Source: Microbacterium sp. NIBRBAC000506063 (lineage in GTDB: Bacteria; Actinomycetota; Actinomycetes; Actinomycetales; Microbacteriaceae). From it: 64,000 nucleotides of DNA. The stretch covers positions 744,001 through 808,000 of the forward strand of contig NZ_CP072876.1 of NCBI RefSeq assembly GCF_017968845.1, in the 5' to 3' direction. Shown here piece by piece: positions 9,468 to 19,012 of the stretch; position 1 is the first letter of the stretch, and every line of letters begins with the position of its first letter. The notes beneath the pieces are model-generated. The model had not been told where the DNA came from. It was given only the letters and a program-made list of their open reading frames with translations, and searched no databases. Position numbers and translations under genes: made by a program.

Positions 9468-11309
9468 ATGACTCCGTCCGCCAAGCCGGCCGCTGCTGCG
9501 AAGAAGACCGCCGCGAAGCGCCGTACTGAGCAAGCGCAGCGCGTCGAAGTGAAGACCGCGCCCGCGCGGGCGAAGAAGGCGGATGCCGCGAAGGCGCCTT
9601 CCCGGGCGAAGCGCGCCGCCGCATCCGATCCCGTCCACGCCGCACTCGACCGAGCGATCGCCGACCTCCAGGCGGGTGAGCGCACCTGGCGCGCGATCAC
9701 CGTCGATCAGCGTGCGACGCTGCTCAAGGCGGTGCGCACGAACGTCGCCGCCGTCGCCGAGGAGTGGGCGAACGTCGCCGCCGACTCGAAAGGCCTGCAC
9801 GGAGGACACCCTCTGCGCGGCGAGGAGTGGATGAGCGGACCGTATGCGGTCCTGGGCGCGCTCGACGCCTACGTCGAGACGCTCACGCGCATCGCCCACG
9901 GCCGCAACCCCTCGACGGTGTCCGCATCGATCGGGCGCCCGGCGGGCGCACCCGCGTGCATGCTTTCCCGATCACCGGCGACGACAAGCTGCTGCTCGCC
10001 GGGTTCAGCGGCGAGGTGTGGCTGGAGCCGGGCATCACCCCGGGGCAGGCGCGGGCGAAGGCCGGTCTCGCGCAGCGCACGCCTGCGGCATCCGGTGGCG
10101 TAGGACTCGTGCTCGGCGCCGGCAACGTGACCTCGATCCCGGTGCTCGATGTGCTCTACGAGCTGCTCGCCCACAATCGCGTGGCGCTGCTCAAGCTCAA
10201 TCCGACGCAGGATGCCCTCAAGCCCGCGTTCGAGCACGCCCTCGCGCCGCTCATCGAGCCGGGACTGGTGCGCATCGTCTCCGGCGACGGGCGGTGGGGC
10301 GTATCTCACGAAGCACAAGGGCTTCTCGCACGTGCACATCACGGGCTCCGAGGCGACCTTCAATGCGATCGTGTGGGGCACCGGCGCCGCCGCCGACCGC
10401 CGCCGCCGTGAGGACCGCCCGCTGCTGAAGACGCCGATCACCGCCGAGCTGGGCGGGGTCTCCCCATCATCGTCGTGCCGGGCGAGTGGACGGACGCCGA
10501 CCTCGCCTACCAGGCCGAGCACGTCGCCACGATGCGACTGCAGAACAGCGGCCACAACTGCATCGCCGGGCAGGTCGTGATCATGTCGGAGGACTGGGCG
10601 CAGCGCGACGCCTTCCTCGCCGCCCTCCGCCGCGCTTACGCGACCGCTCCCGAACGGCCCATCTGGTACCCCGGCTCCGACGATCGCATGCAGCAGGCGC
10701 TCGACGCCTACCCGGGGCGCTCGAGCTCGCCGACCGGCTGCTCGTCGAGACCGATCCGTCGGATGCCGCAAAGCTCCAGACGACCGAGTACTTCGCGCCG
10801 GTGCTCGGCGTGGTCTCCCTGCCCGGCACCGGCCAGGCGTTCCTCGACGCCGCCGTCGCACACGCCAACGAGAAGCTGCACGGCACGCTCGGGGCGAACC
10901 TCCTCATCGACCCGGCGACCGAGAAGGCGCTCGGGCCGGGTCTGGAGCGGGCGATCACCCGGCTGCACTACGGCACGATCGCCGTGAACGCCTGGACGGC
11001 GCTCGGCTTCATCGTCCCGACGATGACCTGGGGCGCCTACCCGGCAACACGCTCGCCCAGGTCGGCAGCGGGCTCGGCGTCGTGCACAACGCACTGCTGC
11101 TGGACGGGGTGGAGCGCTCGGTCGTGCGCGGGCCGTTCCGCGAGTTCCCGCGCTCGCTCACCGGCGGCCGCCGGACGATCTTGCCGAAGCCGCCCTGGTT
11201 CGTCACGTCGCGCACCGGTGCGGCGGTCAGCGAAGGCCTCACGCGCTTCCGCATCGACCGGAACGTGCCGCGCCTGCTGAAGACCCTCGCACTCGCGATG
11301 CGGGCGTAG
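9468..11309 (+). CDS. Aldehyde dehydrogenase-family protein with repeat-derived Lys/Ala-rich N-terminus (frame-broken)
   Basis: About 610 residues. The ALDH fold is recognised by GVGLVLGAGNVTSIPVLDVL, KLNPTQDALKP, HITGSEATFNAIVWG, TAELGG and the catalytic-cysteine segment NSGHNCIAGQ, followed by EYFAPVLGVV and AVNAWTALGF. The first 55 residues are Ala/Lys-rich; part (RTEQAQRVEVK) is the translation of a genomic repeat at 9518-9551. Six or more single-base losses at G/C runs (for example near 9950, 10290, 10303, 10460, 10718 and 11041) move the frame; all are repairable. AAGGAGG sits six bases before the ATG and TAGGCT further upstream is a likely -10 box. The substrate is unknown. Confidence 0.85.
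9518..9551 (+). repeat. 34-bp dispersed repeat inside the ALDH reading frame
   Basis: This stretch matches the reverse complement of 13483-13516 with two mismatches in 34 bases. Here it is translated as part of the ALDH N-terminal extension. Confidence 0.8.
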
Positions 11310-11364
11310 ACCTACCCATCGCGGCGCTCTGTGCCTGGGCGATGCTGCTCACCCGCATCCGACC

Positions 11365-11504
11365 TCCCGACTCCTCGACACATGTTGTCGCATCCGCCCG
11401 CTCGACCCGGCAACGGCTGTCGAGGACTTTCAGCGGAATCCCGACTCCTCGTCAGTAGTTGCCGCAGCGTTCCGCGCGTACCGACGACAGCTGTCGAGGA
11501 CTTC
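11365..11504. repeat. Two tandem degenerate ~72-bp units with TCCTCGACA/TGTCGAGGA arms
   Basis: The 240-bp gap between the convergent ALDH and MFS genes holds two copies of a unit that starts CCCGACTCCTCG and ends GCTGTCGAGGACTT. In unit 1 the arms TCCTCGACA (11372-11380) and TGTCGAGGA (11418-11426) are perfect reverse complements; in unit 2 the left arm has drifted (TCCTCGTCA) while the right arm (11492-11500) is intact. No gene is seen in the gap. Confidence 0.7.
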
Positions 11505-11549
11505 GGATGCTGCGGAGGCGCTGATCGGGGGCGTCTCCGAGCTGGCCCT

Positions 11550-12793
11550 TCAGGCGCGTCGGCGCCACGGGGTGAAGGCCGCCGAGGCGAGCAGGATGAC
11601 CGCGGTGGCGAGCACCAGCATCCGATAATCGGTGAACACCAGGATCCCGGCGGCGAAGATCGTGAAGAACGTCTGGGGCAGGTTGAACGCCATGTTCGCC
11701 GCCGCCGAGGTGCGCCCCTGCAGACGGGCGGCGTGAGGCGCTGGCGCATCGTGACGTAGGCGATCACGACCCAGGTCACGCCGCCGCCGAGGAGAGCGAG
11801 CGCGCCGAGCGCGACCGGCAGCGACTCCAGCAGGATCGCCGCGACCGCGAGCCCGACCAGGCCCAGGCCGATGCCGACGGTGCGCGCCTCGCCCACGCGG
11901 CCGATCACCCAGGTCGCGGTCGCTCCAGCGAGGAGCGCACCGACGCCCTGGACGCTCACGAGAGGTCCGAGCATCTCGGGGTTCACTCCCAGCCCCTGCT
12001 CCATGAGCGGGAAGACCGCGACATTGACGAGCCCGGTGACCCCGAACGCGATCGCGACGAGCACGGTCAGCCGGCCGAGCGGCGAGGTGCGGGCGAGATG
12101 GCGGAACCCCGCGGTGACCTCGGTCCACCAGGAGCTCTCGGCATCCGGCTCCTCCACGGGCGACTCCGTGACCCGCACGCGGATGAGCAGCACGGCCGCG
12201 ATCGCGAAGAGCGCGACGGTCACCAGGACGACGGCGTAGGGGCCGGCGAAGGCGTATATGACGGTACCGATGATCGGCGAGAGGAGCCGGAAGCTCTGGT
12301 CGACCATCGACAGCAGGCTGTTGCCGGAGGCGAGGGAGGAGTCCGGGAGGAGGTCGCGGATGAGGCCCGACTGCGCGGAGGCGGTGAGGAAGCCGACGGT
12401 GCCGTAGAAGAAGATCACGAGGTGGATGATCCAGGCGTGGCCCGGGTCGCGCACGAGCAGGAGCGCGAGCAGCAGCACCGCGATCCCGGCGTTCGACAGG
12501 ACGAGCAGGGTCTTGCGCGACATGCGGTCGGCGAGGTGGCCGAGCAGCGGCGCGAAGAGCGCCGGGAGCCCCATGGCGGCGAAGACGAGCCCGGCGAGGC
12601 TGTCGGATCCGGTGAGGTCCTTCACCCACACCGCCGCCATGAGGAACAGCGCGCTGTCGGCGAGGTTGGTGAACACCCAGGCGCCGGTGAGCGTGCGGAA
12701 GCCGGGCGAGGCGAGCGCGGGCCAGCGCCGCGTCCAGCGGCCGGCCTGTGCGGATGCCGGCCCGGGAGCCGTCGTGGTGGCGGAATCGGTCAT
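11550..12793 (-). CDS. MFS transporter, drug-efflux type (frame-broken)
   Basis: About 414 residues with twelve hydrophobic segments. The loop 2-3 signature is recognisable as GHLADRMSRKTLLVLSN, and FLTASAQSGLIRDLLPDSSLA is typical of the MFS_3/enterobactin-exporter-like group. The frame changes near 11735, where CCGCCC probably should be CCGGCCC (giving LTPARLQGRTSAAANM); the protein ends PWRRRA at 11550. Its ATG overlaps the stop of the upstream regulator gene (ATGA), so the pair is one operon, and the exporter is probably induced when the regulator releases its operator. The substrate is unknown. Confidence 0.85.
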
Positions 12794-13373
12794 GAGTCGC
12801 TCTCCTCACCGCGGGACGGAAGATCGGGGTGGACGGTCGCGAACAGCCGGCTGGGGCGCGCGCCCTCCGGACGGAGCGAGGGTCGTCCTGGCGGCCGGCG
12901 AAGCGCTCCGTCAGCGCCCATATCTCCTTGCTGAGCTCGGCCATCTCTTCAGCGGTCGCCCAGAAGGTCGAGCGCGTCACCGTCATGGCGTCGATCCACT
13001 CCGCGGGCTCGCGGTCGAGGTTCTGCAGGAAGGCGCGGGTGTAGGAGGTGGCGCGCTCGAGCGAGAGCGCCGCGAGCTCGGCGACGGCGGGCACCGAGCC
13101 CGGCGCGTCCGGCGAGGGCCGCACGTCGAGGCTGTGGCTCACGGGACGCCAGGGCTTCTCCCGCCCGCGGCGCGGAGCCGGCTCGATGAAGCCGTACTTC
13201 GCCAGCATCCGGAGGTGGAAGGAGCAGCTCGCGACCGACTCGCCGATACGCTCGGCGCACTCGGTCGCGGTCGCCTCGCGCGACTCGGTGATGATGTCGA
13301 GCAGCTCGAGCCGGATCGGATGCGCGAGCGCACGGATGCGGGCCGGGTCGGAGACGCTGTTCTTCTCGGTCAT
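12790..13373 (-). CDS. ArsR-like winged-helix transcriptional regulator (frame-broken near C-terminus)
   Basis: About 194 residues. The N-terminal HTH is ARIRALAHPIRLELLDII then ATECAERIGESVASCSFHLRML, followed by wing residues KYGFIEP; this is the HTH_20/ArsR class. The C-terminal helical half probably binds effector or dimerises. A frame change near 12880 is needed to reach the ending SRLFATVHPDLPSRGEESDS and the stop overlapping the transporter start. TACACT lies six bases before the ATG with no ribosome site, so the message is probably leaderless. It likely represses itself and the MFS gene. Confidence 0.83.
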
Positions 13374-13390
13374 GCGTCGAGTGTACGACT

Positions 13391-13420
13391 CTAAAGGTTT
13401 CTTTCGTAAGAGTTCTTTAG
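13391..13420. promoter_or_regulatory. Candidate ArsR operator in the regulator promoter
   Basis: CTAAAG (13391-13396) and CTTTAG (13415-13420) are inverted repeats flanking two TTCTTT direct repeats, in an AT-rich patch just upstream of the TACACT -10 box of the ArsR-like gene. A regulator bound here would block its own promoter. Confidence 0.5.
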
Positions 13421-13482
13421 GATAAGGATGTGCGCGGGCGGAGCCCTGCGATCGGTGTGTTTGCGAGCGTGCTGCGTTTCGA

Positions 13483-13625
13483 CACTTCGACGCGCTTCGC
13501 TCGCTCAGTACGGCGCTCGGGCGCGCTGCGCGCGGCCTCGCTCAACGACCGGGGGTTCGGTCCCTGAGCTTGTCGAAGGGCCCGAACTCCCGGGAACACG
13601 GGCGCTTCGACCGGCTCAGCGACCG
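13483..13625. repeat. Cluster of dispersed palindromic repeats in a gene-free gap
   Basis: The gap between the regulator and metallopeptidase genes holds three repeat pieces: the 34-bp element at 13483-13516 also found in the ALDH gene, a ggtccctgagcttgtcgaagggccc copy at 13559-13583, and an inverted degenerate copy at 13601-13625. No coding signal is seen. Confidence 0.75.
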
Positions 13626-13642
13626 TTGCCTACCCGCGCGGG

Positions 13643-14521
13643 TCAGAGGTCGCCGGCGGGCACCGCGAAGGTGTCGCACTGGGCGAGGCCGTACTGGTAC
13701 CCGGTCGCGAACCAGTACTCCCGCTGGGAGCTGGAGCCGTGCGTCCAGCTCTCCGGGTTGACCATCCCCGACTGCGACTGGATGTGGTCGTCGCCCACCG
13801 TCGCGGCGGCGTTGAGCGCGTCGGCGATCTGCGGCTCGGTCGGCGCCTCCAGATAGGGTACGCCGTTGGGGTCGAGCTGCTCGGTCATCGCCCCGACCCA
13901 GGCGCCTGCGTAGCAATCGGCCTGCAGCTCCATGCGCACGCCGTTGCTCGAAGGCCCCGTGCCGTTGTTCGGGTACTCGCGCATGGTTCCGGTGATGTTC
14001 TGGATGTGATGCCCGTACTCGTGGGCGAGCACGTAAAGCTGGGAGAGCTCCCCCGCCGAGGCCCCGAACTGCTGCCGCAGAAGCGCGAAGAAGGTCGGAT
14101 CGACGTAGACGCCTTCATCCGCCGGGCAGTAGAACGGACCGACCGCGTTCGAGGCCGTGCCGCAGGGCGTCGACGTCGAGCCTGCCACGACGGTGAGCGT
14201 CGGGGGACGGTAGCCGGTGACGTTCTCCTCCCAGAACTGGTCGATGGCGAGGGATGCCGCGGCGATGCGGCAGCCGTCGTCGGCGTTCGCGTCGGCTCCG
14301 GTCTCGCACTGCGCGATCTCCGACGCGGGCAGCTCCTGGCCCTGCTGCCCTTCGCCGAGGATCCCCTCGACCAGGGGCGTGAACTGCCCGAAGCCGAACA
14401 TGTTCATCAGCAGCACGACGATCGCGCCGAGGCCGATGACTCCGCCTCCGGCGATCGCCGTGTTGCGTCCGCGGTGCCGAGCCTTGTTGCCGCTGACGTC
14501 GGCGTTCGGGTTGAAGGTCAT
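13643..14521 (-). CDS. YpfJ-family neutral zinc metallopeptidase, membrane-anchored
   Basis: A 292-residue protein of the putative neutral zinc metallopeptidase family (YpfJ). One N-terminal membrane helix (residues about 25-45, [20 protein letters not shown]) anchors it with the catalytic domain outside. Zinc motif HEYGHH, upstream [11 protein letters not shown] and downstream [13 protein letters not shown] are all present, so it looks active. Four Cys residues outside suggest disulfides. TACTCT stands six bases before the ATG without a ribosome site: probably leaderless. Substrates are unknown for this family. Confidence 0.9.
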   Translation of the reverse strand: MTFNPNADVSGNKARHRGRNTAIAGGGVIGLGAIVVLLMNMFGFGQFTPLVEGILGEGQQGQELPASEIAQCETGADANADDGCRIAAASLAIDQFWEENVTGYRPPTLTVVAGSTSTPCGTASNAVGPFYCPADEGVYVDPTFFALLRQQFGASAGELSQLYVLAHEYGHHIQNITGTMREYPNNGTGPSSNGVRMELQADCYAGAWVGAMTEQLDPNGVPYLEAPTEPQIADALNAAATVGDDHIQSQSGMVNPESWTHGSSSQREYWFATGYQYGLAQCDTFAVPAGDL

Positions 14522-14566
14522 GGCAAGAGAGTACTCCGCCGCCGCGACCGGCGTAGGCTCGGCACC
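14522..14566. promoter_or_regulatory. Divergent leaderless promoters for the peptidase and malate dehydrogenase
   Basis: In 45 bp between two divergent ATGs lie TACTCT (minus strand, six bases before the peptidase ATG) and TAGGCT (plus strand, seven bases before the mdh ATG). Neither gene has a Shine-Dalgarno sequence. The -35 region of each promoter must lie within the other gene or its -10 region. Confidence 0.6.
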
Positions 14567-15554
14567 ATGACCACAACCGTCACGATCACCGGCGCCGGCG
14601 GACAGATCGGCTACGCGCTCCTCTTCCGCATCGCCGCCGGCGACATGCTCGGACCCGATGAACCGATCCGGCTCCGGCTCCTGGAGATCCCGCAAGGACT
14701 GAAAGCCGCTGAGGGCGCGGCCCTCGAGCTGCAGGACGGCGCCTTCTCCCTCCTCGAGCACGTCGAGGTCACCGACGACCCGGCCGTGGGATTCGACGGA
14801 TGCCACCACGCACTGCTTGTGGGCGCACGCCCCGCGGCCCCGGGATGGAGCGCGGCGACCTGCTCGCCGCCAACGCCGGGATCTTCGGCCCCAGGGCGCG
14901 GCGATCGCGCAGCATGCGGCATCCGATGTCCGGATCACCGTGGTTGGCAACCCCGCCAACACGAACGCGCTCATCGCCGCGGCATCCGCCGACGGAGTGC
15001 CTGCCGAGAGCTTCAGCGCGCTCACCCGGCTCGACGAGAACAGGGCCCGTGCGCAGCTCGCGCTCGCGCTGGACGTTCCGGTGCGCAGCATCCGGCGCGT
15101 GCCCATCTGGGGCAACCATTCGGCGACGCAGTTCCCCGACATCAGTCATGCCACCGTCGATGGCCGACCGGTCGAAGAGGCCCTCGCCGAGCGCGTGGGT
15201 GATGTGCGCGGCTGGCTCGAGGAGACCTTCATCCCCCGCGTCGCGAGGCGCGGGGCGGAGATCATCGAGGTGCGCGGATCCTCCTCGGTCGCCTCCGCCG
15301 CCAACGCGACGATCGAGCACGTGCGCGACTGGACCCACGGGACCGAGGAGTGGACGAGCGCAGCCGTCGTCTCGCGCGGCGAGTACGGGGTGCCGGAAGG
15401 CCTCGTGTGCTCGTTCCCGGTGCGCGCGGCGGACGGCCGCTGGCAGATCGTCGAAGGACTCGAGCACGACGAGTGGGCGCGGGCGCGAATCCAGGCGTCC
15501 GTCGACGAGCTCATCGCCGAGCGCGATGCGGTCCGCGCCCTCGGCGCACTCTGA
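14567..15554 (+). CDS. mdh: Malate dehydrogenase (frame-broken)
   Basis: A 329-residue NAD-dependent malate dehydrogenase of the TCA cycle. Motifs in order: [17 protein letters not shown] (NAD binding), [36 protein letters not shown] and the catalytic-His segment [12 protein letters not shown]; the ending [11 protein letters not shown] is typical. Two breaks (near 14840 and 14893, both at C runs) shift frame and are repaired by single bases. The start lies seven bases after TAGGCT, with no ribosome site. Confidence 0.95.
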
Positions 15555-15609
15555 GCGGGCGCAGCGGGCCGAGACAGGGCAGAATAGAGGCACACACCGG
15601 GAGGCGCAG

Positions 15610-16064
15610 ATGAGCGGCGAGAACGAGAGTCCGATCGAATCGGTCGAGACGAGCCCGCTGCACCTGCCGCACGCGGCCACGGAGTGCCCGAAGTGCTTCG
15701 AGGAGCTGCTCACCGACCGCTTCTGGTGGGCCGCACGCCCCGATCACTCACGCCTCGTCGGTCTCGTCGTCGCCCGTGACGACATGCCGCCGGTCGTGCA
15801 GCAGCGCGACGACCTGACGCGGTTCGGCGTGCCGATCGAGGGGTTCCGGCATCCGGCCCCGAGATCCTCGAGTCGTGGGAGGCGCGCCTGGGGCGCTTCA
15901 TCGACACCCTGCAGAAGGGCGACATCCTCGTCGTGGCGAACATCCATGCCCTGGGGCCGGATGCCGACGAGGCCACCCGCACCGTCGCCGAGCTCTCCCG
16001 TCGCGGCATCATCGTGAAGGTGCTCAGCCACGACTCGCGGCACCTCGCCAACGCCACGCACTGA
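15610..16064 (+). CDS. Small resolvase-fold protein lacking the catalytic serine (frame-broken)
   Basis: About 151 residues. The C-terminal two thirds (RLGRFIDTLQKGDILVVANI, ATRTVAELSRRGIIVKVL) match the N-terminal catalytic domain of serine recombinases, where GDxLVV and RGIxVxVL are conserved. At the site of the usual ARVSTxxQ motif it has ARDDMPPVVQQ, so the nucleophilic serine is absent. There is no DNA-binding domain; the N-terminus has a lone CPKC pair. One break near 15858 (GG that should be GGG). GGGAGG precedes the ATG. It is likely not a recombinase; function unknown. Confidence 0.65.
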
Positions 16065-16068
16065 TCGC

Positions 16069-16866
16069 TCAGCGCAGGCGCAGCGTGGCGGGGTCCAGCG
16101 CGCCCTCCGCCACCGCCCAGACCAGCCAGGCACGCGGGCCGAGTCTCTTGGCCTGGGCCAGCACCTCCGCGCTCATCTCTCCTTCGAGCGCGGCAAGCCG
16201 CCCTCGCCACTCCACATCCTGACGCACCGTCGGATTCTCGACAGTGAAGTCGTACCGGGAGAGCTCCTTCGCCGCTCGCCGCCGCTGCTTCGCCGTGTCA
16301 CGCGCGAGCACATCGTCCGGCGGAGCCTCATGATATCGACGCGCGAACCGCACCATCAGCACGAGGAGGACGCCGGTCCAGATCGCCCAGCCGGTGAGGT
16401 CGACATCGCTGAAGTCCCGGCCGTCGCCACTGCCGACGATCAGGCGGTAGCTCCACAGCGCCGCAACCAGCACCGCCGCAACCCCCGTGACGATCGTCGC
16501 CACCCTTCCGTAGCCGACCGGATGCCGCACCACCACGAGCACCACGGCGAGCACGACCGCGATGATCACCGCCGGCATCCCGATCTCGAGCGCTCTTTCC
16601 GCACTAATCCACCGAGTCCTGCTGCTGTAGGGGCCCACCAGCGATACCGCGGTGACAGCGGCGAGCAGGCACAGGCACATCAGCGTCACCCACGCCCAGA
16701 ATCCCGGACGCCGAGAAGACTTCGTCTCCGGCTCGGGCTGTGGCGAGAGCGCGGAGAGATCCGGAAAGAGACGCCTTGCGACCTCCGGACGCCGCCGGAG
16801 GAGGTCGGCGGCCACTCCTGCCAGCCGAGCGACCTCGGCACGCTCCCCGTGCAGCCGTCTCGTCAC
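16069..16866 (-). CDS. Four-helix membrane protein of T7SS-like accessory cassette A
   Basis: A 265-residue protein with a cytoplasmic N-terminal helix (RAEVARLAGVAADLLRRRPEV), four hydrophobic segments between about 55 and 180, and a cytoplasmic C-terminal helical tail ending LGPRAWLVWAVAEGALDP. The tail is clearly homologous to that of the adjacent gene at 16933-17799, so the two arose by tandem duplication. It is the last gene of the long minus-strand locus. GTG start at 16866 with AGGGAGGAG upstream. No known family recognised; perhaps a membrane partner of the secreted proteins. Confidence 0.7.
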   Translation of the reverse strand: MTRRLHGERAEVARLAGVAADLLRRRPEVARRLFPDLSALSPQPEPETKSSRRPGFWAWVTLMCLCLLAAVTAVSLVGPYSSRTRWISAERALEIGMPAVIIAVVLAVVLVVVRHPVGYGRVATIVTGVAAVLVAALWSYRLIVGSGDGRDFSDVDLTGWAIWTGVLLVLMVRFARRYHEAPPDDVLARDTAKQRRRAAKELSRYDFTVENPTVRQDVEWRGRLAALEGEMSAEVLAQAKRLGPRAWLVWAVAEGALDPATLRLR

Positions 16867-16932
16867 CGCGCCGGCTCCTCCCTGCGCTCCACCCAGGTCA
16901 TCGCCAGCGCGATCGCATCATAGGCTGATCAC

Positions 16933-17799
16933 TCAGCCAAGGCGCAAGGTCGATGTCTCGATCTCGCCGTCGTAGGCGACCCAGGTCAGCCAAGACACCG
17001 CACCGAGTTCTCGTGCCTGCGCGAGTGCGTCAGCTGAGACATCAAGCCGGCTCAGTGCCTCTTCCCATCCGGAGACGGCAGGAGAGTCCGGGTCCGGCGC
17101 ACGTGCCGCTAGCCGATGCGCCTCGACGAGCAGCCGTCGCCTCTCCCGCTGGATCGCACGATCACCGCTCCACACGACGCCAGCCGCGGCGTCCTGGCGA
17201 AGACGCCGATGCCGAAGCCTCAGAGACAAGACCGTCAGCAGAGACACGAGAGCAGCGGCACCTGCGAACCACCACAGCCGCTGCCCATCGTTCAGCTCCG
17301 GCGGCGCCGACGCCCCGGCGACGAGCCGGTAAAGGGCTACGAAAACGATCATGGCGCCTGCAGTGACGGAGATCACGAGCGCGGAGAGCGCCTGCGTCGG
17401 GGACGTGACGGATGCCGCGAGCAGCGCACTCGTCAACAGGACAATGGCGACGACGAACGCCACCGGGGCCACCTGCAGCACGACCTCTGGGGGAAAGGTG
17501 AAGCCGCGGTACGGAATGAGGAGCCAGCCGTAGGCCACCGCAGCCACGAGTCCGACCATCACCGCGACAGTCCAGAACACCCCTCGCCATCCGCCCGCCA
17601 CGGGCATCGATGCGGAACTCGCGGACAACTTCGCCGACGGCGTGACGGCGGCCCGACGCGCTCTGCTCAGCCCTGCCAGGGCGGGGATCACTTCACCGGC
17701 CAGCGCCCGGTCCACGTCGATCGCCGCACGCGCACGACGGGCCACGTCGAGGATCTCGTCGTCGCTCCCCCGCAGCCTCACCGGTTGATCGCGCGCCAT
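16933..17799 (-). CDS. Four-helix membrane protein, tandem paralogue of the next gene
   Basis: A 288-residue protein with the same plan as its neighbour: N-terminal cytoplasmic helix (DDEILDVARRARAAIDVDRAL), four membrane segments at about 75-225 and a C-terminal tail (WEEALSRLDVSADALAQARE, VSWLTWVAYDG) matching the paralogue. The gene starts 14 bases after the stop of the upstream gene. TACGGT seven bases before the ATG could be an internal promoter. Function unknown. Confidence 0.7.
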   Translation of the reverse strand: MARDQPVRLRGSDDEILDVARRARAAIDVDRALAGEVIPALAGLSRARRAAVTPSAKLSASSASMPVAGGWRGVFWTVAVMVGLVAAVAYGWLLIPYRGFTFPPEVVLQVAPVAFVVAIVLLTSALLAASVTSPTQALSALVISVTAGAMIVFVALYRLVAGASAPPELNDGQRLWWFAGAAALVSLLTVLSLRLRHRRLRQDAAAGVVWSGDRAIQRERRRLLVEAHRLAARAPDPDSPAVSGWEEALSRLDVSADALAQARELGAVSWLTWVAYDGEIETSTLRLG

Positions 17800-17812
17800 C
17801 CCGCCCACCGTA

Positions 17813-18440
17813 TCAGCGCGGCTGCGCATCAGGTGTCGGCGGCGCCCAGTCAAGAGCGAGCGCGATGGTGTCGAAAAGCACCTGTGCGGCTTCCTTGCGC
17901 GGCGCCTCCGGCCCATATCGGCCGGCACGAGGTGCATGCCCACCAGGAGCACGGCCTGGCGACGGCGAGTCCCGGAATCGGGATGAGATAGCTATGGGCA
18001 TCGGTCGTCACGCCCTCCGCCTCACCACGGCCGCTCTCGGATGCGAACCACGCCAGCACGGTGCGCTCCTCGTCGAGGAAGCGCGTCGTGCCCGAACGGA
18101 TCTTGGCCACCACCCAGTCCTCGAGCGGGGCCTCGCCCATCTCGCTGATGACCGAGACGGTCAGCGACATCGGCAGCGCCGCCTCCTGCGGCAGGTCGAT
18201 CGGGAGAACGGCGTAGCGGCCGCCCTGCGCGCGCAGCTCACGGACCCATCGGGAGATCGAGGCGGTCAGAGCGACGTCGAGGTCGGGTCGATGGGCGCGC
18301 ATGAAGACGTCACGGAGCCGATCGGTCAAGCCCTGCATCCCGTCATCGGTGAGGGCGACCGATCGCCATCCGGCCGGGAGCAGCATGCGCATCGAGGGAA
18401 GTGTGCCGAGCCCGAGCAGCTCCTGGCGAAGAGAATTCAC
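17813..18440 (-). CDS. Cytosolic accessory protein of cassette A, homologue of 21047-21692 (frame-broken)
   Basis: About 208 residues, no signal or membrane segment. Shared features with the protein at 21047-21692 are an N-terminal LRxEL, a central HRPDLD, SLTVSV, an IRSGTTRFL-type segment, SYLIPIPG and a C-terminal FDxxxxxLDW. A break near 17945 shifts frame; the repaired end is APPTPDAQPR. The GTG start overlaps the upstream stop (GTGA). Its conserved place beside large putative T7SS substrates suggests a dedicated chaperone or immunity protein, by inference only. Confidence 0.65.
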
Positions 18441-19011
18441 GACGCCGCCTCGTCCCGCTCGATCAGGACACCGCCGGCGATGTCCTCCAAGAGCGGTAGT
18501 GCAGCTCCGAGCATGCTGAGATCCGTCGACAGCGCCGAGAGCTCTACGAGAACACCGTCGGAGAGGAACTGGCAGCGCAACTGCCCGATCACCGTGCCAT
18601 CGGGAGCGGATGCCGCCGACGACACCGTCCGCCCGACGCCGAGTCGAGGCGAAGAGATCTCGGCGACCCGCTGCGGCAGAGAGACTTCCTCGTCGAGGGA
18701 ACCTCGACCAGGCTCACTGCATCCGAATCGGTGATGAACACATGCACCAGTATGTCGCCGGGAAGACCGTACGGGCAGAAGAGAAGTGCGGCGAACGCCT
18801 CCGGCGCCATGAGCCGCACCTGCCCCTCGAGGCGATCGGCGAGGCCGGCCGGATCGTCCTTCCACTCGGCGCGAACGTTCATCTCGGCAATGGTCTGCCG
18901 GACCCAGTCCGTGATGTCCCCTCGACCTCGCACTTCGACGGGCACCTCGAGGAACAGCCGCGGGTCGAAGGGCACCTCGATCCGCCAGCGCGGATCGCCT
19001 GCACCGGCCAC
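18437..19011 (-). CDS. Cytosolic accessory protein of cassette A, homologue of 22507-23141 (frame-broken)
   Basis: About 191 residues, soluble. It begins RWRIEVPFDPRLFLEVP and ends with a two-helix segment (LVELSALSTDLSMLGAALPL, LEDIAGGVLIE) that matches the layout of the protein at 22507-23141. One frame break near 18695 is repairable. The GTG start at 19011 comes directly after the stop of the large substrate-like gene, and its own stop overlaps the next start, so all are co-translated. I recognise no known family; role in handling the upstream protein is inferred. Confidence 0.62.
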
Positions 19012-19012
19012 G

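Noticed and set aside
9468-11309. ALDH as a true decaying pseudogene
   Set aside because: Every break is a one-base loss at a G/C run, all catalytic motifs are kept, and neighbouring essential genes (mdh, recQ) show the same kind of break, so sequence error is more likely.
15610-16064. Active site-specific recombinase marking a mobile element
   Set aside because: Catalytic serine and DNA-binding domain are missing, and no inverted ends or other mobile genes are near.
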